Shown here piece after piece: positions 25,401 through 33,393 of a DNA stretch of 64,000 bases. Origin of the DNA: Actinostola sp. cb2023 (Eukaryota; Cnidaria; Anthozoa; Actiniaria; Actinostolidae); assembly GCA_033675265.1 (NCBI GenBank), contig JAUJYZ010001058.1:124001-188000 (forward strand). The letters are read 5' to 3'. The notes below the pieces were generated by a model, which saw only the letters and a program-made list of their open reading frames with translations, had not been told where the DNA came from and did no database searches. Each line of letters begins with the position of its first letter. Position 1 is the first letter of the stretch. Made by a program: the position numbers and the translations under genes.

Positions 25401-26724
25401 ATAGAGCCCTATATAAATCATGATAAAGATGCTATGTTTGCTTCTGTATGAAGTTCCTCATTATCAAAAACGAAGAATCCCTGGCGTGCAATGTACGTTA
25501 TATTTCATAACTATATTATCCAAGAACGTTGATGATAGATGTTTTGTTTGAAATGGGAAAAGTAATCAAAAACTGCGCGAAGAAAAACTCTTTTCGGAGA
25601 TGGTAAAATTACTTAGCAGCTCCTTTCAGTCTGCGCGCCTATCGAATCTATTCTGATGAAGTGTTCGTTTAGTACCACATCTGAGACGCGTTCATACCTA
25701 ATTGAAGAAGATTCCGGTTTAATTAAAAACAGTAGTATGAGGTCTAAAGATGTTTTCTGAATGTATAGACGGTAGCATGAAACGAACTTTAAAGCTCCCT
25801 CAATATAGATAAATGTCAAAGGAAATGAGGGAATATTACAAGGGAAGTCGTTGCAAAGGAAAATATAAATAACACGGATAAAAATATGTATTTATAAAAA
25901 TATGAAAGGATCGAAAATGAATATGAATTTAAATATGCTTGAAAATGAAGTGAAAGGCAAACAAAACGCGTGGTATACGATAGTGGTACGCGATAGACGG
26001 TTTTTATGTCTAAAATACGGTATTTTGAAGATCGTTTCGATATTTAGTGTGAAATATCGACATTACGACAAGATGGCCAGCCGCAATTGAAATATATCCC
26101 ATTACGGTATGTCAAAGGACTCGGTAGAGAACGAAAATAGATGGGAAAGGGCACGAGTTTGCGCTGTTTTTATAACCACAATGACTTGTTAATTTATATT
26201 TAAATAAACTAAAGTAATAACGACTTGATTGAAATGAATGAGGAAACGCAGTTCGAAATGCGACTTATAATTCACTAATTAGAAACAAAATCTGACAAAA
26301 TCAAATACTCTGCCATTTAAATGGTACATGGATTTGATGAGTTTTGGACATTTAAAATTGAGTATTATCGCTGGATAAAAGGTACTTTTCGGCAAGAAGC
26401 GGATTAGATGAACACAGGCTGCTAAAAGTACTAAAGCTATGAATTCATTAAAAATAGAAAAAATGGTATCATCAATCTCAAGAAATTAAATTGTACAGAA
26501 GAGTTGATTGAAATGTTTTGGCCGAAGACAACTCGCAACAAAAACAAAAAAAAACAAAAAAAAGGAAGGAAGAAGTGAGAAGTAGAATTGTCCGTTAACT
26601 GTACGGTTTTATAGTATTAAAGACTCAGAACTAAAACGTTCTAGTACAGCTTGACTAGTTACTCACCGTGATGGAACTTGATGAAAAGGTACAGCGGAAC
26701 GAACACCAAGTGTAGCTTGAACAT
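6291..26724 (-). CDS. GRL101/relaxin-receptor-like LRR GPCR with FN2-CUB-FN2 ectodomain (whole gene, 12 exons)
   Basis: This is a leucine-rich-repeat G-protein-coupled receptor assembled from splice sites. Coding exons in order are 26724-26667, 23654-23457, 20580-20236, 17496-17323, 14426-14214, 11046-10908, 10609-10538, 9955-9884, 9815-9744, 9483-9412, 9318-9247 and 7452-6291. They total 2649 nt, or 882 residues plus stop, with no internal stop and matching phases at every junction. The order is signal peptide, FN2-like module, CUB, FN2, an unknown 71-codon block, LRR N-cap, five LRRs, a cysteine hinge and seven helices. The 7TM core resembles snail GRL101 and relaxin-family receptors (LGR type C). 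Those usually carry LDLa modules, and none was found here. The ligand is unknown. Linkage of the upstream modules to the LRR exons is inferred from phase and order, not from transcripts. Confidence 0.75.
7838..8285. repeat. 31-bp minisatellite, about 14 copies
   Basis: The unit is built from AACACAATAATAATAGC and AATACTATGTATTAGA, with two diverged copies near 8020-8080. Confidence 0.9.
8345..9205. repeat. 20-bp minisatellite, about 43 copies
   Basis: The unit is GGTTGGTCAGTCGGTCGCTT, with occasional 4-bp expansions (GGTT) and small deletions. The unit has no stop in any forward frame, so three overlapping 300-codon frames appear. None is a gene. Confidence 0.95.
9247..9318 (-). CDS. Receptor exon 11: LRR 5
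   Basis: A 72-nt exon, the usual size for LGR repeats, with donor GTAAGT and an AG acceptor. It reads (L)NLTNLKLKKIKSGAFRGMSS followed by LSR. Phase 2 at both ends joins exon 10 and the hinge of exon 12. Confidence 0.88.
9412..9483 (-). CDS. Receptor exon 10: LRR 4
   Basis: A 72-nt exon with acceptor TTTTCAG and donor GTAAGT, reading (L)YLQGNPIEIIEEDAFVGLRR followed by VRT. It is the most canonical repeat, with LxGNxIxxIxxxAFxGL spacing. Confidence 0.9.
9744..9815 (-). CDS. Receptor exon 9: LRR 3
   Basis: A 72-nt exon with acceptor TTGTAG and donor GTAAGT, reading (L)NLKYNRLTVILSNTFEGLRS followed by LLQ. Phase 2-2. Confidence 0.9.
9884..9955 (-). CDS. Receptor exon 8: LRR 2
   Basis: A 72-nt exon with acceptor CTTAG and donor GTAAGT, reading RLQENEIKEIRPFTFSKLAK followed by LQH. 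Phase 2-2. Confidence 0.9.
9956..10537 (-). other. Receptor intron 7
   Basis: The intron is unique sequence. A loosely palindromic patch around 10100-10240 contains repeated CCGTACCGTGAC and CCGTGCGGTGACCGTG motifs. No exon is seen. Confidence 0.4.
10538..10609 (-). CDS. Receptor exon 7: LRR 1
   Basis: A 72-nt exon with acceptor TTTTTAG and donor GTAAGT, reading VIVHKEVQKLGPSSFARYDK followed by LER. It diverges at the N-terminal side but keeps the exon size, the phase and the xxSFxxxxxLxx half. Confidence 0.85.
10908..11046 (-). CDS. Receptor exon 6: LRR N-terminal cap
   Basis: The acceptor is TTCTATTCTGCAG and the donor GTAAGT. The 139-nt exon starts in phase 1 and ends in phase 2, so it converts between the module exons and the LRR exons. 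It reads CSWISECRKWEKQ and then TCVGNTTVIPQYLPHTITSL. The Cys spacing and the VIPxxLPxxIxxL ending are those of an LRRNT cap. Confidence 0.78.
11205..13600. repeat. Compound minisatellite of 17- and 21-bp units, over 100 units
   Basis: Two interspersed units are present: CACGGACACCTCACTAA (17 bp) and CACGGACATCTCACGTACTAA (21 bp), with CGTACACC variants. A higher-order pattern repeats: the block around 11230-11720 recurs at about 11770-12260. From about 13080 the array decays into scattered units mixed with other sequence. Confidence 0.92.
14214..14426 (-). CDS. Receptor exon 5: unrecognised 71-codon module
   Basis: An open frame bounded by acceptor AATCCTCAG and donor GTAAGA, 213 nt long and phase 1-1 like the other module exons. 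It reads PMEKNLKTFQVYNVV, then NYKGRALVFGNLDESAL and YWQMLHVRNDHLCLYDVAK, ending IRKCE. It has only two cysteines and no hydrophobic helix, and it does not match a domain I can name. Its inclusion rests on the phase match with exons 4 and 6 and on strong splice sites. It could be alternatively spliced, since skipping it keeps the frame. Confidence 0.6.
14480..15545. repeat. Tandem repeat of about 60 bp, irregular
   Basis: Units combine GGATCGAGGATCACAGACTC, ACGATCACGTGGGATCAGGA and ATCACAAGACTCGGGATCGA. Lengths vary by internal duplication of GGATCGA. Unique stretches at about 14580-14690 and 15240-15410 interrupt the array. Plus-strand frames are artefacts. Confidence 0.88.
15815..17342. repeat. 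28-bp minisatellite abutting the FN2 exon, about 54 copies
   Basis: The plus-strand unit is TTTTACCATG, TTCTTGTACA, CATAATAG. On the gene's strand each unit contains CATGGTAAAAC, the same sequence as the splice donor of exon 4. The array is very homogeneous, with scattered ATAACAG and ATTATAG variants and one 9-bp expansion. Confidence 0.95.
17323..17496 (-). CDS. Receptor exon 4: fibronectin type II module
   Basis: The acceptor is CCTTACAG. The frame reads ECGVRTYGGNGGGACCVFPF, then YKGEAYNSC, then DPWCAVTSNYDRDKKRGLC. The CVFPF, YxxC, WCAxTxNYDxDxKxGxC pattern is a textbook FN2 (kringle-like) module. FN2 modules bind collagen or glycans extracellularly. Phase 1 requires the donor CATG/GTAAAA at 17322. 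That places VQEH after the last Cys, inside the first unit of the 28-bp minisatellite. The exon is 174 nt, phase 1-1. Confidence 0.82.
17628..17920. mobile_element. MITE with long terminal inverted repeats, TA-flanked
   Basis: The left end CAGTCATTTGCAAAAATTCT pairs with AGAATTTTTGCAAATGACTG at the right end, and the match extends about 70 bp inward through CGGGTGCATTATGGGTAAT. TA flanks both sides. A relative lies at 45894-46149. Confidence 0.85.
18133..18263. mobile_element. MITE family B (GAGTGATTCCAATAAACCTG ends)
   Basis: A 131-bp element with perfect terminal inverted repeats of about 25 bp and TA on both sides. Other members are at 27522-28304 and 28541-28809, and a partial one is near 18970-19010. 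Confidence 0.88.
18304..18651. mobile_element. Palindromic element carrying GTCACGTGAC in both arms
   Basis: The arms of about 50 bp begin ATGGGCTTGTGTCACCTGTC and end with the reverse complement. Each contains the E-box palindrome GTCACGTGAC (18321-18330 and 18625-18634). There is no coding capacity. Confidence 0.72.
18652..19470 (-). other. Intronic DNA with MITE fragments
   Basis: It contains a partial family-B end near 18975 and a family-A-like palindrome at about 19118-19274. The latter has GAGTAC/GCACTC ends and ATGTCCGTGAAACAGTACTA-type arms, TA-flanked. No exon is seen. Confidence 0.5.
19480..20130. repeat. Compound 16/20-bp minisatellite, about 36 units
   Basis: Units are CCTTCGTTCGTTTTGG (16 bp) and CCTTCGTTCGTTTTCAGTRG (20 bp) in an irregular order, with a run of 16-bp units on the right. 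Open frames on both strands are repeat artefacts. Confidence 0.93.
20236..20580 (-). CDS. Receptor exon 3: CUB domain
   Basis: The acceptor is TTTGCAG and the donor GTAATG. The 345-nt phase 1-1 exon encodes a complete CUB domain. It shows CGG near the start, GVISSSNFPRSLQNNSECTW, then the NFTHFNLSEDQSCISAYLSI block, YDGEN, LCGTAMPP, SSGNTMTLVFRS and GFRAYYDTG. Four cysteines fit the two CUB disulfides. The acidic residues of the calcium-binding type are partly replaced (ISAYLSIYDG). CUB domains mediate extracellular protein or glycan contacts. Confidence 0.85.
20581..22967 (-). other. Receptor intron 2, left part
   Basis: AT-rich DNA with no exon recognised. An AT(T)n run near 22330 follows a segment resembling a LINE/SINE 3' end. 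Small TCATCA runs lie at 22010-22030. Confidence 0.4.
22968..23108. mobile_element. MITE family A (GAGTRCAAACACTAAAACCG ends)
   Basis: A 141-bp, almost fully palindromic element flanked by TA. The interior is built of ACTAAATAGTACTAAATA-type motifs. It matches the outer element at 27467-28396. Confidence 0.88.
23258..23375. repeat. ATTC microsatellite
   Basis: A run of CATT/ATTC tetranucleotides with interruptions near 23300 and 23325-23355. Confidence 0.9.
23457..23654 (-). CDS. Receptor exon 2: divergent fibronectin type II-like module
   Basis: The acceptor is TTGGTAG, and the donor GTAATA lies in an AAT run. The 198-nt phase 1-1 exon reads SAEKSCSFFTDEGRCCALPF, then FKNRTYTECTADGN, PWCPVQSV and KTKHKCF. 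The C..LPF.F....Y..C....WC pattern is FN2-like, but the stretch before WC is longer and the NYDxD segment is lost. It could be a distinct kringle-like fold. Confidence 0.7.
23655..24800 (-). other. Receptor intron 1, left part
   Basis: AT-rich DNA with TTAATTAATTAA-like runs near 23890-23940. No splice-bounded conserved exon is visible on either strand. Confidence 0.4.
24822..25318. repeat. Tandem repeat of about 75 bp interrupted by a MITE
   Basis: Units contain ACTTGGTGTACATATATACG, GTTCTATTTAACTCGC and TTGGTGTACTTATATACAGT. About three and a half units are present. One is split by the element at 24980-25244. Confidence 0.8.
24980..25244. mobile_element. MITE inserted in a tandem-repeat unit
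   Basis: Terminal inverted repeats of about 90 bp start CACCTATTTCAAAAAAGGTT, with GTTGTC next. TA flanks each side. Adjacent intact repeat units show the uninterrupted GTGTACATATATACGG, so the empty site and the TA duplication can be read directly. Confidence 0.9.
25319..26666 (-). other. Receptor intron 1, right part
   Basis: It contains an AATAAT run near 25373-25395 followed by TTACTTATAGAGCCCTATAT, resembling a LINE/SINE tail. The rest is AT-rich DNA with no exon recognised. Confidence 0.4.
26667..26724 (-). CDS. Receptor exon 1: signal peptide
   Basis: An ATG at 26724-26722 starts MFKLHLVFVPLYLFIKFHH, a short hydrophobic leader, and then the donor GTGAGT in phase 1. It joins exon 2 to give HHGFSAEKS. 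An acceptor-like TTCTTACAG about 40 bp upstream suggests a 5' UTR intron. The start is inferred from the signal-peptide character and the phase match only. Confidence 0.62.
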
Positions 26725-27466
26725 GTTGCGCGTAGAAACTATCACAGCACTGATCGTCCCACTGTAAGAATGAATCAGATCAATAAAATCACTGAATATT
26801 TATAAACCGCTCTCTTTACCCACTACACTCAGTAAGTGGGTGAGCGTCATCATTACTACTTAGTAAGTTATTCAGTCTCTTTATATTCACTACCACTCCG
26901 AGGTTTCAACTAAACAAGCAAGCAAAACGCTGGAGTATTGATGTGTGATTACAAAGATGACTGGGGGGCTAAATGTGTTGGTTCCCCTTTTATCTGCCTT
27001 TATCGGTAAGGCTCTTTTCATGATGTGCGTACGCGCATACAACTTTACGACTTCAAACGCGCATATTCAATGTTTGCTTAACGTTCGATCACTCACTCAC
27101 TTCAACTCTAAAGCTCAACACATTATTCATGTATTTCTGTAATGCCAAAGTAAATAAACGTTTTCTCTTTTTTTTTAATAATGTCTAAATAACGCAGATA
27201 AAACTCCAAGAGGGATATAATGTACCTATGGAATTGATTAAAGATTGATTGTTGCAAGCACGTATACCGCGAGGTGACTTCTATCTCCACGTGTCTATTG
27301 ATTCAGCTTTGATCACACTAGATAGCTACACACAGAAAAGCCTATTATATAGGCTAACATCACGTCTTTTTTGTCAAACCCACAGGGCTTTTTAGGAGAA
27401 GATTCCAATTTCCAAATTAAAACTAACTAATTAGATTAGTTTCACTTAGATACTAGCTGATATATA
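26725..27466. other. Upstream region of the receptor gene
   Basis: It would contain the 5' UTR and promoter of the receptor on the minus strand. An acceptor-like TTCTTACAG at about 26763 hints at a noncoding first exon. No clear TATA box was identified. Confidence 0.3.
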
Positions 27467-27630
27467 GAGTGCAAACACTAAAACCGTGAAACAGTACAAA
27501 CTATTTAGTGTTAAATAGATAGAGTGATTCCAATAAACCTGGGCATTACTAACTACACCAATACACACTATTAGACACTCACTCTTTTGTTTTCTTTTGT
27601 TCCTTTGCATCTAATAAACACTGACAGCTA

Positions 27631-28269
27631 GAGTGATTTTCATAAATCTGTGAATCACACTTTAGCGTATTTAGCACTATTACACTCTAATAAGCCAGTT
27701 CACGCTGTCGGCCGCCATTTTGAATTGGGGCAAACTCGGCAAAATTGATAGAAATCTGGATCACTTTGACTTGCCGTAACTCCTCTCGATTTCGTTGGAT
27801 TTGCAAAATTTAAACTTCGATAATCGGCAGGCATGCATATGAGTTGTCGGATTGAAAATAAGACCAATGTAAGTGTTTTAACTACCTTTTTCGAGTCAAT
27901 CTTCTTTTCACGAATGGATCTTAAAATTTCGAGCTAATTTGCATATTCACGTGCCGAACGTTTTATTTTGAAAACAAAAATCTTTTTTTTTCCGATTTGT
28001 AGCCTTCCAATACCCATCATATTATAGGAGATCAATAACAAAGAAAACATATTTTCTAAAATGGTAAGTTTTTAAAAAATCCAACGAAATCGAGCGGAGT
28101 TACGGCAATTCAAAGTGATCCAGATTTCTATCAATTTTGCCGAGTTTGCCCCAATTCAAAATGGCGGACGACAGTGTGAACTGGCTTATTCCATTGTGTT
28201 CCTTTGTTGTCACTTGACTATTACACTATAAAAATTACACTTTGTTTCACAGATTTATGAAAATCACTC
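27631..28269. mobile_element. MITE family C, third shell of the nest
   Basis: The left end GAGTGATTTTCATAAATCTG and its complement at 28250-28269 are TA-flanked. The ends resemble family B but differ after GAGTGATT, so it is treated as a sister family. Confidence 0.85.
27693..28186. mobile_element. MITE family D, innermost element of the nest
   Basis: Arms of about 115 bp begin AGCCAGTTCACRCTGTCGKC and include CGGCAAAATTGATAGAAATC and ATCTGGATCACTTTGA. TA lies on both sides. It lies entirely within family C. Confidence 0.88.
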
Positions 28270-28396
28270 TAATTAGTAGTTGCCTAGGTTTATTGGAATC
28301 ACTCTAGCACCAATGGAACAATAGAAAACAAAAGACATTGCACTATTTAGTGGTAATTAAAGTTAGCACTGTTTCAGGGTTTTAGTGTTTGCACTC

Positions 28397-28512
28397 AAGC
28401 TAGATTGTAGCTGTTCGTTGCTCAATTTAATCGATTTTATTCTATCTCTTGTAATGCCCAACCCCCCTCTCCCCATTGGGAAGGTTGTTTGCCTGTTGCG
28501 GTAAGTAGAAAA
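28397..28512. other. Short unique stretch
   Basis: It lies between the nested MITEs and the first unit of the 30-bp satellite. Nothing is recognised. Confidence 0.4.
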
Positions 28513-28540
28513 TAGTGTGGTGTCGGGGGGTTCAGTCATA

Positions 28541-28809
28541 GAGTGATTCCAATAAACCTGGGCATTACAATAAACATTAGAATGCAAACCATATGTCCGT
28601 GAAACAGTACTATTACTAAATAGTACTAAATAGTGTTATCTCCATTGTTTTCTATTGTTTCATCAGTGCTATTTAGTACTAATTAGTTAGTACTGTTTCA
28701 CGGACATATGGTTTGTACTCTATTAGACACTCGCTCTTTTGTTTTCTTTTGTTTCTTTGCATCTAATTGACAGCTAGTAGTACCCATGCCAGGTTTATTG
28801 GAATCACTG
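28541..28809. mobile_element. MITE family B inserted in the first unit of the 30-bp satellite
   Basis: The ends GAGTGATTCCAATAAACCTG and its complement are flanked by TA at 28539-28540 and 28810-28811. To the left is TGTCGGGGGGTTCAGTCA and to the right TATCTGTGTGG. These join into a normal satellite unit, so the target is visible. Confidence 0.9.
28580..28720. mobile_element. MITE family A-like, nested inside the family-B copy
   Basis: A 141-bp palindrome with ends GAATGCAAACCATATGTCCG and its complement, TA-flanked. The interior has ACTAAATAGTACTAAATA motifs shared with 22968-23108 and about 19118-19274. Confidence 0.85.
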
Positions 28810-28810
28810 T

Positions 28811-30110
28811 ATCTGTGTGGTGTTAGGGGGTTCAGTCATATATGTGTGGTGTCAGGGGGGTTCAGTCATATCTGCAGTGTGGTGTCAGGGGGGTTCAGTC
28901 ATATATGTGTGGTGTCAGGGGGGTTCAGTCATGTCTGTGTGGTGTCAGGGGGGTTCAGTCATATATGTGTGGTGTCAGGGGGGTTCAGTCATATCTGCAG
29001 TGTGGTGTCAGGGGGGTTCAGTCATATATGTGTGGTGTCAGGGGGGTTCAGTCATGTCTGTGTGGTGTCAGGGGGGTTCAGTCATATATGTGTGGTGTTA
29101 GGGGGGTTCAGTCATGTCTGTGTGGTGTCAGGGGGGTTCAGTCATATATGTGTGGTGTCAGGGGGGTCAGTCATATATGTGTCAGGGGGGTTCAGTCATA
29201 TATGTGTCAGGGGGGTTCAGTCATATATGTGTCAGGGGGGTTCAGCCATATATGTGTGGTGTCAGGGGGGTTCAGTCGTACCTGTGTGGTGTCAGGGGGG
29301 TTCAGTCGTACCTGTGTGGTGTCAGGGGGTTCAGTCGTATCTGTGTCAGGGGGGTTCAGTCATATCTGTGTGGTGTCAGGGGGTTCAGTCATGTCTGTGT
29401 GGTGTCAGGGGGTTCAGTCATATCTGTGTGGTGTCAGGATGGTTCAGTCATATATGTGTGGTGTCAGGGGGTTCAGTCGTACCTGTGTGGTGTCAGGGGG
29501 TTCAGTCATATCTGTGTGGTGTCAGGATGGTTAAGTCATATATGTGTGGTGTCAGGGGGGTTCAGTCGTATCTGTGTGGTGTCAGGGGGTTCAGTCATAT
29601 ATGTGTCAGGGGGGTTCAGCCATATATGTGTGGTGTCAGGGGGGTTCAGTCGTACCTGTGTGGTGTCAGGGGGGTTCAGTCGTATCTGTGTGGTGTCAGG
29701 GGGTTCAGTCATATATGTGTCAGGGGGGTTCAGCCATATATGTGTGGTGTCAGGGGGGTTCAGTCGTACCTGTGTGGTGTCAGGGGGGTTCAGTCGTACC
29801 TGTGTGGTGTCAGGGGGTTCAGTCGTATCTGTGTCAGGGGGGTTCAGTCATATCTGTGTGGTGTCAGGGGGTTCAGTCATATCTGTGTGGTGTCAGGAGG
29901 GTTCAGTCATATCTGTGTGGTGTCGGGGGGGGTTCAGTCATATATGTGTGGTGTCAGGAGGGTTCAGTCATTGTGTGGTGTCAGGAGGGTTCAGTCATAT
30001 CTGTGGTGTCAGGGGGGTTCAGTCATATCTGTGTGGTGTCAGGGGGGTTCAGTCATATCTGTGTGGTGTCAGGGGGGTTCAGTCATATATGTGTGGTGTC
30101 AGGGGCTGGT
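28811..30110. repeat. 30-bp minisatellite, over 40 copies
   Basis: The unit is GTGTGGTGTCAGGGGGGTTC then AGTCATATCT, with shortened units lacking GTGTGGT and G-run variation. One unit lies left of the MITE at 28513-28540. Forward frames of up to 452 codons are repeat artefacts: the 30-bp unit gives a 10-residue period in each frame. Confidence 0.95.
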
Positions 30111-30214
30111 GGATAACACTATCCGTCGACTGAGATATATATGATATATATATATAGTGTTTTATAGTATTTTATAGTATTTATCACATCAATGTAATTC
30201 AGTAATTTGCAAAC

Positions 30215-30712
30215 TGCAATGTTGTTTGCCATTAAACTATTATTATAAATCCTTATCTAGTTGAGAAGTTGATCTATCGATCCACTGCAATGTTGTTTGC
30301 CATTAAACTATTATTATAAACCCTTATCTAGTTGAGAAGTTGATCTATCGATCCACTGCAATGTTGTTTGCCATTAAACTATTATTATAAACCCTTATCT
30401 AGTTGAGAAGTTGATCTATCGATCCACTGCAATGTTGTTTGCCATTAAACTATTATTATAAACCCTTATCTAGTTGAGAAGTTGATCTATCGATCCACTG
30501 CAATGTTGTTTGCCATTAAACTATTATTATAAATCCTTATCTAGTTGAGAAGTTGATCTATCGATCCACTGCAATGTTGTTTGCCATTAAACTATTATTA
30601 TAAACCCTTATCTAGTTGAGAAGTTGATCTATCGATCCACTGCAATGTTGTTTGCCATTAAACTATTATTATAAATCCTTATCTAGTTGAGAAGTTGATC
30701 TATCGATCCACT
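30215..30712. repeat. 71-bp tandem repeat, 7 near-identical copies
   Basis: Each copy has GCAATGTTGTTTGCCATTAA, TTATCTAGTTGAGAAGTTGA and TCTATCGATCCACT. Copies differ by a single C/T, which suggests recent expansion. Confidence 0.95.
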
Positions 30713-33076
30713 GGATAACTCCAACAGTCTTTGAACAATCAGGGCCAACATCGATTACAACGATGACGTACTTTTAAAAGATGTTGATGACGCGAGTGTC
30801 TACTCAATTTCTTTTGCTGGAGACCACGTTTTGAAAATACAATTAATAATGAAAGAAGTGTTATTTCACCCAAGACTCGGAAAGTAAACATTTCTCCCCT
30901 TCCCCCACCAATTGGTATCATACTCCCTAACCCTCTCTCCCATGGTCTGTTTTTCCTCTCATTATGACATTGATTATTCCTTTGATATGCTAGTATGTTT
31001 TATTTTATTTTTTATTTTTGTAATTAGTTATAGTTATTGTAATGCGCACTTGATCATTTTATGAAAAGTGCGCAATATAAATTAATACATTATTATTATT
31101 GTTATTATTATGTGTATTTATTCCTCTCGTTTCTACCTGTGTCCACAATATCAACGGTATATTAACCTGATCGCCCTTACTTGGATATTATCGGGTAATA
31201 TAAGGATGAACTACTTTTCTCGTGTTTCCGTAGAAAGCTCTCCAAATTTAGCAATAAAAGGACGACATCTGGTTCAGTAAGGCTTCAATGTTGTCGCAGC
31301 GGCAAAAGCAGCACCCTTTTGTCCATATGATATAGCCAGGGGAGGAAAAACATAAAAGGACGACATCTGGTTCAGTAAGGCATCAGTGCTGTCATATTAA
31401 CGGATTTGTGGTGTACTAATCACATTTGCAATAAGATTGAAAGAAAAAAATATGTGAAAAGTGAGAAAGAAAAAATAAAATGAAAACGAAAAAAAGGGAG
31501 ATGGAACAGATGACAAATCATCTCAAATATATACATATTTTAAAATTTGACGCTTAAAACAGTTTAAGTTTTAGTTGTACCTTGATCGTCGCAAAGTCTT
31601 TCTCGTGTTGTCGATCCCTACAATTAATCGATGTCTTTTTATTCCTAAATGTGAGCTTCGTGTGATACTAGTAACCACTGTAATCAAAACAATAACTAGT
31701 GTTCCGCTATTCACATGAATCAGTAACTAAATGCGCCTGACTGCAAGTGAAGCCTTGTCTCTGAGCTGTTTCCCGGAAGCATTCAGTCTGTTGTGTTATT
31801 AAGAAAGCTAATGGAAGTCTAACTTATGGAGACAGTTGGGTTAGTTGCAGCATATTTTCACTGAGTAGCAAAAGCCAGACTACCACTAGATTAATATATT
31901 GAGTTTTGAGGATAATTGAATATAAATAGAATGAATCAAAAACTGATAACGTAATGTGTATGTCACTCAAAGCGGGGGAATGAAGAGTTTACGAGCTTAA
32001 TAATATGAATTATTAATATCCTAAGGATCTTTCGAGAGCCCTGCAAGGCTTTTTAAAATCTATCGAATCAATATAAGTTGATAAGTCGAGACGGGAGTCG
32101 TCCACTTCCCTTGGCTACTTTTGAATAAGCGATGAAACAGAGAGCTTAGCTATCGGCAATAACAAGGTTAGATAGATAGAATAATACTTGTGTTATAGAT
32201 AGCAGTATATTGGATACTCGTTGGCACCATTTAATCTGTATTTATCTAACCCACATGAGGAGAGCGACAGAAAAAGATGGCTATCGGCTCGTGTTCGACA
32301 GAACAATCTGTGTTTAACTGGATTACTATTTACACGCATTGCATTGCTCGCGCGCGTGAGGCTATCTTGGATGAAAGACACTTTCAGTTCTGGCGTATAA
32401 TGTAATTTCTGGCGTGGATTCTAATTTCTACGGTGCATGCATTAGTCTCCTTCGAAACCGTTCTTAGTGCCAGTCTACACGTCTAAACGAGAAATAATGA
32501 CAGGATAAAGGTTTCTCGTAAGCCAACTAAATTCCTGGGTAAAACTCCTGTACTCCTCTCAAGATTCAGGGAGCGATTATATTAGAATTCCAGACATTTT
32601 TCGCTCGCTCTAGCACGAGCTCGCTCTAGCACGAGCGCGCGAATTGTGTGCGTTCATTTTTTAACGTTTTCCATCACACTGAAGTGTGAAAACGTCTGTT
32701 TTAAAAATAATTTTTCAATATAAACTCAAGTCGAAGACAAACACCTATATTCTTATTATTATGTTACCTGACTGTAACTTCACAATTTAAAAAAAGTGTG
32801 TTTAGTATATACGTACTTCCCACGTCAGTCAAAGAACTATAAATCAACTAGTTCATCCGCAATATAGAGCAAAAACCCCGGATGGAAGGTTTGTACATTA
32901 AGAAAGACAATACAAATGGCTTTTTTCGTTTTATATTGTACTTCCCACAAAGCGGTAAATCTATGACTTAGAATGCATGTTATCCCGAGGTTCGTGACGG
33001 CTATTATTTTCGATGTAATAATTCCACGATATACCATGATTGAACCAGGAAAACAACAACAACAACAACAACAATA
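30713..33076. other. No gene recognised
   Basis: AT-rich DNA. A segment ending AAAAGTGCGCAATATAAATT followed by an ATT run at 31062-31110 looks like a LINE/SINE 3' tail. A direct repeat of AAAGGACGACATCTGGTTCA occurs at about 31257 and 31352. No coding exon is seen. Confidence 0.4.
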
Positions 33077-33393
33077 GGGCCATTTATACGAGCGAAAATA
33101 GGACGCGTCTTATCTGAATAAGACGCGAACTACCATATAAACGGCACTTTTTGTCGTATTCTTAATTAAGTCGCGAACAAAATAAGAACAGTTCAAAACG
33201 CTGTTCTTCGGTAAGTCGCGTCTTAGTTAAGAACACGACAAAAAGTGCCGTTTATACGGATAGTTCGCGTCTTATTTAAGACGCGTCTTAGTTAAGAACA
33301 CGACAAAAAGTGCCGTTTATACGGATAGTTCGCGTCTTATTTTAGACGCGTCTTATCTAAGACGCGTCCTATTTTCGCTCGTATAAATGACCC
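33077..33393. mobile_element. MITE with internal tandem and inverted GACGCGTCTTA motifs
   Basis: The left end GGGCCATTTATACGAGCGAA pairs with TTCGCTCGTATAAATGACCC at the right end, and TA flanks both. Inside, AAGAACACGACAAAAAGTGC occurs twice in direct orientation and once inverted. Confidence 0.87.

Larger units (their letters stand above)
27522..28304. mobile_element. MITE family B, second shell of the nest
   Basis: The ends GAGTGATTCCAATAAACCTG and its complement lie at 27522 and 28304, with TA at 27520-27521 and 28305-28306. Confidence 0.88.
27467..28396. mobile_element. MITE family A, outermost shell of a four-level nest
   Basis: The left end GAGTGCAAACACTAAAACCG starts after TA at 27465. 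The right end AGTGTTTGCACTC ends at 28396, followed by AA, so the right TA has mutated. About 775 bp of later insertions lie inside. Confidence 0.85.

Noticed and set aside
28786..30144. Plus-strand frames up to 452 codons with CVVSGGFSHI repeats
   Set aside because: A 30-bp repeat unit keeps all frames open with a 10-residue period. The start lies inside a MITE and the composition is that of a satellite.
28811..30712. CRISPR-like regular repeats
   Set aside because: Units are directly adjacent with no variable spacers, and the DNA is eukaryotic.
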